A DNA stretch of 64,000 bases, taken from contig JBNKOE010000021.1 of the NCBI GenBank assembly GCA_050294475.1, positions 124,001 through 188,000 on the forward strand. The letters are read 5' to 3'. The number at the start of each line of letters is the position of its first letter. Position 1 is the stretch's first letter. The position numbers were made by a program, and so were the translations under genes. The stretch comes from Thalassobellus sp050294475 (GTDB lineage Bacteria > Bacteroidota > Bacteroidia > Flavobacteriales > Flavobacteriaceae). Shown piece after piece: positions 45,109 through 52,670 of this stretch. Below the pieces are notes generated by a model, which searched no databases, had not been told where the DNA came from, and was given only the letters and a program-made list of their open reading frames with translations.

Positions 45109-47013
45109 CTACAAATTAACCCGTTTGTATTTGGGGTATTTTAAAGTATATGAGATTTTGTATGTGTTAGATTCATTTGGTTTAAGATTTATTTTCCATT
45201 CTAGCAAGCCTTTTTTAGAATCGTATTTGGCAGTGCCAGTTTCAACATCATCTACTTTAATATCTTTATTTTGACTCACAGGAACTCTATCCATCAATAT
45301 TAAACTTATAGATGATTGTTTGTTGTTTTTTAATTCAATTTCAAAAGTTTTGTTTACTATTTTATTGCTTCCTGTAAAGTTGTTTTTCTTAAAATTATTA
45401 ATGGTGTTTCGTTTTACAACCACATTAGGATCGACTCCTAAAGAAACGGTTAAGCTATCTGTTGTGGCTTGCGGATTGATGTTTGTTTTTCCAGAATAAC
45501 TACCTTCAAAGTATATGTTGGCTTCTCCGGGTAGTAAGTTGTATTGTTCCCAATCGCCCATTTTAGCTGTTAAAAATACATTTTCATTAATTATTGGCGC
45601 AGCAAAATAAGAGAAGCTGGCATCAATAGAATAGTTGTCTATTTCAATAACGGTAATATCGCCATTTGTTGCGATGGTATATGGCTTTTTTATTTCGAAC
45701 CTTTGGTTGGTAATGCCTTCTTCAATAATATCGCCATTGGAGGTTTGGTTTTCTTCTTTCTTTCTGTAATTATTAGATTTGGTTTCCATATTGATAGAAG
45801 ATATGCTTCCTACATAATCATTCCTTTTTTGTGTACCATAACCAACGACTACAACTTCATCTAAATGTTCCATAGTTTCATTCATATTTATATTCATAAT
45901 ACTAGAATGAATAGGTAATGTTTCTGTATTAAAACCAACGTAAGAATATACCAGTTCTTTACCACCGCTGGCTTGAATAGCGTAATTGCCATCAAAATCA
46001 GTTTGTGTTCCTTTGCTAGTGCCTTTAATCATGATATTAACGCCTGGTAACGGCGATCCTGATATATCTGTAACAATACCACTTACTGTTTGTATAAACG
46101 GATTGTATTTGTAATTATAGTTTTTTGTTGCTCGGGTACTATTGTAATTACTGTATTTGCTTATAAAATTTAAGTATTTTGGATTTACTTCTGGTTTTTC
46201 GTTATTGGTGTTTGGGTCGTTTGTAGATAGTGTTAGTTTAACATTATTCCAATTGTTTCCTGTGCTTTGGTAAACATGGGCTTTATAGGCGAGTTGTAAT
46301 GGAGCATTAATTTTGTTTGCTTTAATATCGTATATAGGAAACCATCCAGCATTGTCTACATTGTATTTTATAATTAAGTTTAACTCACTTGCTTGATTTG
46401 AATTTAGTTTTACTGTTATTTCTCCTGTTTGTACTTTATCGTCAACATTAAACTCTATAAGTTGTTTTTGAATGTCTGTAATTTGTTCGTTAAACTCTAG
46501 TTTCTTTTTTGATGCTGTATGAATAAGGTTTTTAATTTTAGTGATGCGTTTTCTGTAATAATCGGCAAATTGCTGTAGTTTTTCTAGTGTAACAGCTTGG
46601 TTTTCGTTTCCTATATGTCTGTTATCATGAATGACTTTTAATTCTTCTTCGTAACCAGAAATTAAATCGTCTTCAAATTGAATCTTATCTTTAATTGCTT
46701 TTATTTGGTTTTGTAGCGCTGCAATGTTTTCAGATTTGTTTTGTTTAGATAAATAGTTAATACTATAATTTATTGATAAAACGGATGCTAATTTTAATCC
46801 TGAAATTTGTATGCTACTTTCTTGAATATTAGGTGAAAGTTTATTGAATTTAAAAGTTGAAGTGCCAGCAGGAAGTGAGATTTTTGCTATTCGAGTAATT
46901 TGGGCACCGTTAACATAAACTGTAACTTCATTAATAGATGTAGCTGTTGGCTTTTGGTTTGTTGAGAAGCAAATACTTGTTGCTAATAGAAAAAAGAATA
47001 GAAGATTTTTCAT
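45109..47013 (-). CDS. MuiA-family protein (DUF4139/DUF4140) with an inserted SusC-like carboxypeptidase-regulatory module
   Basis: 634 residues with a signal peptide (residues 1-17, ending SICFS). Residues about 20-120 are DUF4140-like (VTVYVNGAQITRIAKISLPAG), followed by a coiled coil (about 75-180). The DUF4139 part starts near 200 (GWFPIYDIKANKINAPLQLAYKAHVYQSTG) and resumes after 430 (YFAAPIINENVFLTAKMGDWEQYNLLPGEANIYFEG). Between them, at about 304-400, sits a CarboxypepD_reg unit (VSGIVTDISGSPLPGVNIMI, TDFDGNYAIQA, YSYVGFNTE) ending with VVVVGYGTQKRNDYVGSIS, the plug-start signature of SusC receptors. MuiA proteins were named for suppressing mucoidy. This insertion is seen in flavobacterial relatives, and its role is unknown. 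Confidence 0.88.
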   Translation of the reverse strand: MKNLLFFFLLATSICFSTNQKPTATSINEVTVYVNGAQITRIAKISLPAGTSTFKFNKLSPNIQESSIQISGLKLASVLSINYSINYLSKQNKSENIAALQNQIKAIKDKIQFEDDLISGYEEELKVIHDNRHIGNENQAVTLEKLQQFADYYRKRITKIKNLIHTASKKKLEFNEQITDIQKQLIEFNVDDKVQTGEITVKLNSNQASELNLIIKYNVDNAGWFPIYDIKANKINAPLQLAYKAHVYQSTGNNWNNVKLTLSTNDPNTNNEKPEVNPKYLNFISKYSNYNSTRATKNYNYKYNPFIQTVSGIVTDISGSPLPGVNIMIKGTSKGTQTDFDGNYAIQASGGKELVYSYVGFNTETLPIHSSIMNINMNETMEHLDEVVVVGYGTQKRNDYVGSISSINMETKSNNYRKKEENQTSNGDIIEEGITNQRFEIKKPYTIATNGDITVIEIDNYSIDASFSYFAAPIINENVFLTAKMGDWEQYNLLPGEANIYFEGSYSGKTNINPQATTDSLTVSLGVDPNVVVKRNTINNFKKNNFTGSNKIVNKTFEIELKNNKQSSISLILMDRVPVSQNKDIKVDDVETGTAKYDSKKGLLEWKINLKPNESNTYKISYTLKYPKYKRVNL

Positions 47014-47164
47014 GATAGTTGGTTTTAATTTTTTAATAAAACTATCGTGTTAAAGGAAGGTATAAAACCTAAAATGAGTAAACCCTGTTATTTTAGCTGT
47101 AAAGTGGTTTTTAGAGTTAGTTAAGCCTGAGTAGTATTTTGACTAATTGTATATTAATTCTATA

Positions 47165-47278
47165 TCAGTTCGAGTGATTTTTAATAGAAAATTGTATCGA
47201 GAACTTTTCTTTAAATCAAAAATATGATTCTCGATACTAATATTACTCATTTGCAATCGTGATATTCACTCGAATTGA
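47165..47278. repeat. 114-base nested inverted repeat (CTCGA-type)
   Basis: Outer arms TCAGTTCGAGTGA (47165-47177) and TCACTCGAATTGA (47266-47278) pair with one G-U; inner arms GTATCGAGAA (47194-47203) and TTCTCGATAC (47228-47237) are a perfect 10-bp pair. A large cruciform or RNA stem would form. Similar TTCGAGTGA / ATCGAGAA elements recur in Flavobacteriaceae genomes as I recall them. Confidence 0.8.
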
Positions 47279-47337
47279 CAAACTTTAATTTAAGTTTAAA
47301 CGTGTATTTATGTTTTTTTTAAGGAAGATTATAGGAT

Positions 47338-47400
47338 TTTATGAGATGTCTTAATCGTCCCTCATTTCGAACGCAGAGAGAAATTATATAATTAGCTAGC
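47338..47400. repeat. Intergenic repeat, copy B (short form)
   Basis: Same start (TTTATGAGATGTCTTAATCG) and end (GCAGAGAGAAAT, TTAGCTAGC) as 44189-44295 but with about 45 bases of the middle missing. It keeps CATTTCGAACGCAGAGAG, closer to the usual repeat form than copy A. Confidence 0.65.
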
Positions 47401-47455
47401 TGTTAGTTTGGAAGTTTATATACATTATGCTGTAATTACTGTTGCTGCGAGCAAG

Positions 47456-47608
47456 TGCGCAAGGGATTGAAACGGCATCCTTTTTGCGAATTTTTGTACT
47501 TTAACTTTATTACAAACCAAAGGCTGTTTAATTAAAAGATTTTAAAACAAGTTTGTAATTACTTAGCAAAAAGATACAGTGTAAAGCCTGACCCGATAGG
47601 GATGCGCC
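47456..47608. repeat. 153-base structured intergenic element with nested stems
   Basis: Paired blocks from outside in: GCGCA (47457-47461) with TGCGC (47603-47607); GCATCCTTTTTGC (47475-47487) with GCAAAAAGATAC (47566-47577, one bulge and one G-U); ATTACAAAC (47509-47517) with GTTTGTAAT (47551-47559, perfect). On the right arm, CCCGATAGGG (47592-47601) is a small hairpin of its own. The conserved-looking ends (AGGGATTGAAACGGCATCC; AGCCTGACCCGATAGGG) recall a repeat I have seen between genes in many Flavobacteriaceae, but I know no accepted name. It ends 14 bases past the stop side of the DCC gene. Confidence 0.75.
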
Positions 47609-47621
47609 ATGAAAACGATTA

Positions 47622-48038
47622 CTATAAAAACTTACTTTTTAATTCAGGAGTAGGAATCATGCAGGCATCCTTTTTGCCATACCATTTGTAACGGTTTTTT
47701 GCAATATAATCGTAAACCCAATTTCTAATAAATGCAGGAATAATAAAAAACACAGTCATTAAATTTTGGGGGAATCCTAGATGTTGTGCTATTTTTAAAG
47801 CCGCTGTGGATTTGTAATTGATGCCTCTTTCTGGTGTATAGAGTAGGATGGAATCTATTTTAGAAGTATCTATACTGTAGTTATTAATAATTTCTTGTCC
47901 TATATCGCTCTGTAAAGCGGTAAACATAAACAGGTTTTTTTTGTCGTGTTTAATAACATACTGTACACTGCTGTTACAGAGGTTGCAAACACCATCAAAT
48001 AAGATTAGTTTTTTGTTTTTTGGCAACTCGAAATTCAT
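47622..48038 (-). CDS. DCC family (DUF393) thiol-disulfide oxidoreductase-like protein
   Basis: 138 residues. It has the family's N-terminal LILFDGVCNLCNSSV with C18-x-x-C21, a thioredoxin-like redox pair, then MFTALQSDIGQ and ILLYTPERGINYKSTAALKIAQHLGF, FIIPAFIRNWVYDYIAKNRYKWYG. The function of the family is unclear; a redox role is inferred from the CxxC. There is no signal peptide. It is 33 bases downstream of mutS2 on the same strand, so probably cotranscribed with it. Confidence 0.92.
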   Translation of the reverse strand: MNFELPKNKKLILFDGVCNLCNSSVQYVIKHDKKNLFMFTALQSDIGQEIINNYSIDTSKIDSILLYTPERGINYKSTAALKIAQHLGFPQNLMTVFFIIPAFIRNWVYDYIAKNRYKWYGKKDACMIPTPELKSKFL

Positions 48039-48071
48039 ATGGTAAAGATACCATTTAAGGAATTAATAGTC

Positions 48072-50240
48072 TTATTTTTTTACAGCCTCAACCAACTCTA
48101 GTTGGTCAATACTTACATTAGTTGTAAACATACCATAATTTACAACAGCTTTGTTTTTTTCAATTTTATCAATGGTGCCTATGGCTCTGCCGTCTTCCAT
48201 TCTAACACGGTCTCCAATTCTAATTATAGCCTTAGGTTTAGGTTGTACAATGGCTTTTTTCTTGGCTTCTTTTTTCTTTTCTCTTATTACTTCAACTTTC
48301 TTTTCAACCTCTTGTTTTACTTGTTTTTCTTTAGCTTTAATGGCTTTTTTCGCTTTTGCGGAAACTTTTTTACGCTTAGAATTTTCAATTTGAACTAATT
48401 TAAATAATTCGCCCATTAACTCTCGTTTCTGCTTGTTTTCAAAGTATTTTTCGGCAATATCGTTTACTTTCTGACCTAGATAAATAAGACGTTGGTTGCT
48501 GTCATACAATTCTTGATAGCTTTCTAATTTCTTCTGAATTTTGGTATTTATTTCTTCAAGTTTATCGGCTTCTTCACCTTTTTTCTTTTCGTTTAGCTTT
48601 AAAGATTGTCCTGTTTTTTCAAGCTTAGAACGTTCTTTTTGAAGTTTAGCAATGGTGGCATCAAAACGTACTTTGCTGCGTTCTATTTTCTTTTTAGCAC
48701 GGTTTATTAAGCTGTATGGAATGCCGTTTTTTTGAGCGACTTCAAAAGTAAAACTACTTCCGGCTTGACCGATAACAAGTTTGAATAATGGTTCTAGAGT
48801 ACGTTCGTCAAACAACATATTAGCATTAAGCATATATGGTAATTCGTTTGCTAATATTTTTAAATTGGAGTAGTGTGTGGTAATAATACCAAAGGCTTCA
48901 CGATGATAGAATTCTTCTAAAAACGTTTCAGCTAATGCGCCACCAAGTTCAGGATCACTTCCTGTTCCAAATTCATCAATTAAAAAAAGCGTGTTTTTGT
49001 TACACTTCTTTAAAAAGTAATTCATCTGTTTTAAACGGTAGCTATAAGTACTTAAATGGTTTTCAATAGATTGATTGTCTCCAATATCGCTTAAAATTCT
49101 GTCGAACAAACAAACATTACTGCGTTCGTGTACAGGTATAAGCATTCCGCTTTGTAACATAGTTTGTAATAAGCCAACAGTTTTTAGGGTAATACTTTTT
49201 CCGCCTGCATTTGGCCCAGAAATAACTATTATCCTACTGTCATCTTTTAGTTCTATAGTTTGCGGAAAGGTGGTTTCTTTCTTTTCTAAATTATTTAAAT
49301 ACAGTAGCGGATGATAGGCATCGCGTAAATACATGGTTCTGTTTTCTGAAATTTCAGGAAGAATAGCATTCATGGAGCGTGCATATTTCGCTTTCGCGGA
49401 AATAACATCTATATCTATTAAAAAGTCTTGATACTTTTCTAAAAGCGGTAAAAATGGACGAATAAAATTGGTAACTTCTTTTAAAATGCGGTTAATTTCT
49501 TCGCTTTCTTCAAATTCTAAATTATTAAGCTCTCTAGAGTGTTGAAGTGTAGCTTCTGGCTCGATATAAACAATACTGCCCGTTTTGCTACTTCCCATAA
49601 TAGAACCTTTTACTTTGCGTCGATACATGGCTTTAACAGCGAGTACGCGTTTGTTTTCTACTACAGATTCGCGAATATCATCTAAATATTCAAGGCTGTG
49701 GTATTGGTTTAAAGCACTTGAAAAACTGGCGTTAATTTTGCCTTTTACTCGATTTATAGATTGGCGTAAATCGAAAAGTAGGTTTGAAGCATTATCTTTT
49801 ATATCGCCAAAACGATCGACGATACTGTCAATTTTTTCAATAATAATTTTAGTTACTTCTATATGAAAAGCACGGTCGTTAAGTGCAGGATAATACTCTT
49901 TAAACTTTTTTAAATAGCTAACTACTTCATTGGTTGTTAAAGAAATTGCGACTATTTTTTTTAAGCTATGAACTTCTAGATAGGTGTTTTCAATGCGTAA
50001 TAATTTTAATTCTTTAGCAATGGTGTCAAAACCATGATTAGGAATTCTATTATCATTATAAAAAGAAGATAGATATTCGTTGGTGAGTTTTAGAGCAAAA
50101 AGTAAGTCTTCTTTATTTTTATATGGAGAAATTTGTAAAGCCTTTTCGTTTCCAAGTGGTGTAATACAGTGGTCGCTCACTTGTTGTAAAACAGTATGGA
50201 ATTCTAAATCTTGTAATGTTTTTTGATGAATGTGTATCAT
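48072..50240 (-). CDS. mutS2: MutS2-family ATPase without the Smr nuclease domain
   Basis: 722 residues. The core MutS domain is intact: lever and clamp helices (about 120-290), Walker A GPNAGGKSITLKT near residue 342, Walker B FLIDEFGTGSDPELGG near 420, and ITTHYSNLKILA. A long Lys/Glu-rich coiled coil spans about 505-650. The C-terminus (GDRVRMEDGRAIGTIDKIEKNKAVVNYG) is the KOW-like part, and the protein stops there: the roughly 80-residue Smr nuclease domain of Bacillus-type MutS2 is missing, with no sign of a frameshift in the DNA. MutS2 suppresses recombination or rescues collided ribosomes; this form may bind without cutting. Confidence 0.93.
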   Translation of the reverse strand: MIHIHQKTLQDLEFHTVLQQVSDHCITPLGNEKALQISPYKNKEDLLFALKLTNEYLSSFYNDNRIPNHGFDTIAKELKLLRIENTYLEVHSLKKIVAISLTTNEVVSYLKKFKEYYPALNDRAFHIEVTKIIIEKIDSIVDRFGDIKDNASNLLFDLRQSINRVKGKINASFSSALNQYHSLEYLDDIRESVVENKRVLAVKAMYRRKVKGSIMGSSKTGSIVYIEPEATLQHSRELNNLEFEESEEINRILKEVTNFIRPFLPLLEKYQDFLIDIDVISAKAKYARSMNAILPEISENRTMYLRDAYHPLLYLNNLEKKETTFPQTIELKDDSRIIVISGPNAGGKSITLKTVGLLQTMLQSGMLIPVHERSNVCLFDRILSDIGDNQSIENHLSTYSYRLKQMNYFLKKCNKNTLFLIDEFGTGSDPELGGALAETFLEEFYHREAFGIITTHYSNLKILANELPYMLNANMLFDERTLEPLFKLVIGQAGSSFTFEVAQKNGIPYSLINRAKKKIERSKVRFDATIAKLQKERSKLEKTGQSLKLNEKKKGEEADKLEEINTKIQKKLESYQELYDSNQRLIYLGQKVNDIAEKYFENKQKRELMGELFKLVQIENSKRKKVSAKAKKAIKAKEKQVKQEVEKKVEVIREKKKEAKKKAIVQPKPKAIIRIGDRVRMEDGRAIGTIDKIEKNKAVVNYGMFTTNVSIDQLELVEAVKK

Positions 50241-50428
50241 TCTTTTGTTTGAAATCTAAAAATAGGAAATGCAAAGTTACATATTCTCTTTGAGATGATT
50301 TTAAACTGTTTGAGTCTTCTTAAAAATTAGTTAATTAACAGTTTTAGAGGTTTGTTTAACAAAACGCTAACATTTACAATAAGTTTTTGTCTATACCTTG
50401 GTAATCAAATTATTAAACTAACAATCAA

Positions 50429-51520
50429 ATGAAAAACAACTACATTAAATTATTTTTTGTGTGCTTCATGCTTTTTGTAAGTATAAGTGTGTCTGCTCAA
50501 TTAAATACTCCTCGCGGAAGTCAATTTGCTACGGTTTCTCAACGCGTTGGTATTTCAGATATAACGGTAACGTATTCAAGACCAGGCGTAAAAGGTAGAG
50601 AAGTGTGGGGAAAACTTGTTCCTTATGGATTAAACAACTTAGGATTTGGAACTTCTACAGCTGCTCCTTGGCGTGCTGGAGCAAATGAAAACACAACGAT
50701 TACTTTTTCTCATGATGCTAAAGTTGAAGGTAAAGAGATTAAAGCTGGAACTTATGGGTTTCATGTTGAGGTAAACGAGGATAATACAGCTACAATTATA
50801 TTATCATATGATGCTGATGCTTGGGGAAGTTTTTTTTATGATGCATCTAGAGACGCTTTGCGTGCCAATGTTAAAACCAATATTGTTCCGCACAAAGAAT
50901 TATTAACTTTTGAGGTTAATGATGTGAAACCAAATTATGCTATAATTTCTTTAATTTGGGAGAAGAAAGAAATTCCATTTAAAGTGGAGTTTGATGTTAC
51001 TAATATTGTTTTAAATGATTTTAGAGAGGCTTTTAAAGGAGAAAAAGGGTTTACAAGACAGAATTGGGAGCAAGCTGCTCGATTTTCGTTAAATAATGGA
51101 GGTGATTTAAATGAGGCTTTATCTTGGATAGATAAAGCAATTCAAGGACAATTTTTTAGTCAGAAAACATTCAATAATTTATCTATTAAAGGTCAAATAC
51201 TTAATAAATTAGGGAAAACTCAAGAATATGCACAGTTAATGGATGAGGCTTCTTCGATGGCTAATAAAAGACAGTTGAACACTTTAGGGTATCAAATGTT
51301 GAATTTTAAAGATTATGATCGTGCATTAAAATATTTTAAACTTAATATTAAGAATAATCCTAAAGATCCTAATGGTTATGATAGTTTAGGTGAAGCTTAT
51401 AAAATAATGGGAGATAAAAAGAATGCAATTAAAAACTTAAAAAAATCATTATCCCTTAATCCACCTGCTAATGTGAAAGCTAATTCAGAAAAGCTTCTAA
51501 AAGAGTTAGAAGCTATGTAA
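50429..51520 (+). CDS. Secreted DUF2911 protein with C-terminal TPR repeats
   Basis: 363 residues with a signal peptide (residues 1-24, ending SVSAQ). Residues about 30-190 are DUF2911 (ITVTYSRPGVKGREVWGKLVPYG, APWRAGANENTTITF, KAGTYGFHVEV, AWGSFFYD). Residues about 200-360 are helical with tetratricopeptide units (ALSWIDKAIQGQ, DYDRALKYFKLNIKNNPKDPNGYDSLGEAYKIMGDKKNAIKNLKKSLSLNP as adjoining parts). The TPR part should bind another envelope protein. Own promoter region, own terminator. It is the second DUF2911 protein in the window. Confidence 0.93.
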   Translation: MKNNYIKLFFVCFMLFVSISVSAQLNTPRGSQFATVSQRVGISDITVTYSRPGVKGREVWGKLVPYGLNNLGFGTSTAAPWRAGANENTTITFSHDAKVEGKEIKAGTYGFHVEVNEDNTATIILSYDADAWGSFFYDASRDALRANVKTNIVPHKELLTFEVNDVKPNYAIISLIWEKKEIPFKVEFDVTNIVLNDFREAFKGEKGFTRQNWEQAARFSLNNGGDLNEALSWIDKAIQGQFFSQKTFNNLSIKGQILNKLGKTQEYAQLMDEASSMANKRQLNTLGYQMLNFKDYDRALKYFKLNIKNNPKDPNGYDSLGEAYKIMGDKKNAIKNLKKSLSLNPPANVKANSEKLLKELEAM

Positions 51521-51551
51521 AATATTATCAATCAAATAACAAACAGTTTTT

Positions 51552-51582
51552 AAAGCTCAGCTATTTAGTTGGGCTTTTTTTT
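51552..51582 (+). terminator. Terminator after the DUF2911-TPR gene
   Basis: An 11-bp stem (51552-51562 with 51567-51577, two G-U pairs) with a 4-base loop, running into a T-tract of eight. It lies about 30 bases past the stop. Confidence 0.85.
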
Positions 51583-51661
51583 GAGTTTAAGGGTAACAAT
51601 TTAAATTTTGAATTGATATAAGTATGAATAACAAATATTAATTAATTTAAAATTATCAATT

Positions 51662-51985
51662 ATGAAAACGATTTTAAGTATTGCATTATTAATGATTACA
51701 ACAATCGCTTTTGCTCAGGAAACAGAAAATCAAAATTCTAAATCAATAGGTGATATAAAAAACAATAAATCAATAAACGCCGAGGCTAGCTATTTAAAGA
51801 TTGGGGATATAAAAGGAGAATCAACACGTCAATCATCAAATAGTAATAGTGTAATAAGAACTGAACCCAAAAAAGTGAGATCTGGTTATATGAAAATTGG
51901 AGATATAAAAGGAGAGTCTACAGCTAGAAGACGACGTGTGGAGATTTTAAAGAGTAATAAGCAAGGAGATCCTAATAAAAAATAA
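51662..51985 (+). CDS. Small secreted protein with repeated IGDIK motifs
   Basis: 107 residues with a signal peptide (residues 1-18, ending TIAFAQ). The mature part is hydrophilic, lacks cysteine and repeats one motif three times: SIGDIKNNKS near residue 28, YLKIGDIKGESTRQ near 44 and YMKIGDIKGESTARR near 76; the last two match at nearly all positions. The C-terminus is strongly basic (RRRRVEILKSNKQ). I know no family. It is monocistronic, set between a terminator at 51582 and the convergent miaE. The repeats, small size and secretion suggest a binding or structural peptide, or a precursor cut into units. Confidence 0.7.
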   Translation: MKTILSIALLMITTIAFAQETENQNSKSIGDIKNNKSINAEASYLKIGDIKGESTRQSSNSNSVIRTEPKKVRSGYMKIGDIKGESTARRRRVEILKSNKQGDPNKK

Positions 51986-52030
51986 GCATTGATTATATTG
52001 TCCAATCATTTAGAATATGGATGGGCTTTT

Positions 52031-52612
52031 TTAGCCATGTATAGTTTCAGATTTTCCGTAGTTTTTAATTACTTCAGCTTCAAAATCAATTAATTCTTGC
52101 CAGCGTCGGTCTACATCAACATCTTGACCATATTTTCTAGCAAACCCAATAAAAGTGGTGTAATGTCCTGCTTCGCTAATCATTAAGTCGTGATAGAATT
52201 TAGAAAGTTCAGGGTCGTTTATTTCTTTAGATAAAAGTTTAAAACGCTCACAGCTTCTAGCTTCAATCATTGCAGAGAATAATAGTCTGTCCACCATACA
52301 TTGCACGCGGTTTCCGCCTTTATTCATAAACTTATAAAGTTCGTTCACATAACTGTCTTTTCGTTCTCTACCAAGTTTATAGCCACGTGCTTTAATAATG
52401 TCGTGTACCATTTGAAAATGCTCTAGTTCTTCTTTAGCAAGCGCTAGTAAATCGGTAACTAAATCGGTGTGTTCAGAATTTAAAGTGATAATGGTAATAG
52501 CGTTGGTTGCTGCTTTTTGCTCACACCAGGCATGATCGGTTAAAATTTCTTCAATATTCGACTCTACTATGTTTACCCAACGTGGGTCGGTTGCTAATTT
52601 TAATCCAAGCAT
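52031..52612 (-). CDS. miaE: MiaE, tRNA-(ms2io6A37) hydroxylase
   Basis: 193 residues, all-helical ferritin-like di-iron fold. The iron-binding residues fall in EQKAATNAI, EELEHFQMVHDII, EARSCERF and SEAGHYTTFIGFARKYG, matching the family's E...ExxH ... E...ExxH pattern. MiaE hydroxylates the isopentenyl group of ms2i6A at tRNA position 37 with molecular oxygen. It lies 58 bases downstream of recG on the same strand and may be cotranscribed. The ATG start fits the family length. Confidence 0.93.
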   Translation of the reverse strand: MLGLKLATDPRWVNIVESNIEEILTDHAWCEQKAATNAITIITLNSEHTDLVTDLLALAKEELEHFQMVHDIIKARGYKLGRERKDSYVNELYKFMNKGGNRVQCMVDRLLFSAMIEARSCERFKLLSKEINDPELSKFYHDLMISEAGHYTTFIGFARKYGQDVDVDRRWQELIDFEAEVIKNYGKSETIHG

Positions 52613-52670
52613 GATTTTGTGAATAATTTATCGAGACAAATGTAATTATAATTTAAAAGCCAAAAGTAAG

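Larger units (their letters stand above)
47014..47621. other. 608-base gene-free gap holding three palindromic elements
   Basis: No frame longer than a few dozen codons makes sense here. From left to right it holds the promoter side of the MuiA-like gene, the inverted repeat at 47165-47278, repeat copy B at 47338-47400 and the nested structured element at 47456-47608. It is the longest gap in the window. Confidence 0.75.

Noticed and set aside
47165..47608. A CRISPR array
   Set aside because: The repeats here are single palindromes of different sequence, not regularly spaced identical units, and no cas gene is present.
47662..47675. A second copy of GGCATCCTTTTTGC, the arm of the structured element, inside the DCC gene
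   Set aside because: It encodes conserved-looking residues of the DCC protein in frame (read on the minus strand), so the 14-base match to 47474-47487 may be coincidence.
51986..52030. A terminator between the IGDIK protein gene and miaE
   Set aside because: The GTCCAATCA/TGGATGGGC pairing has two mismatches and only a modest T-run; too weak to list.
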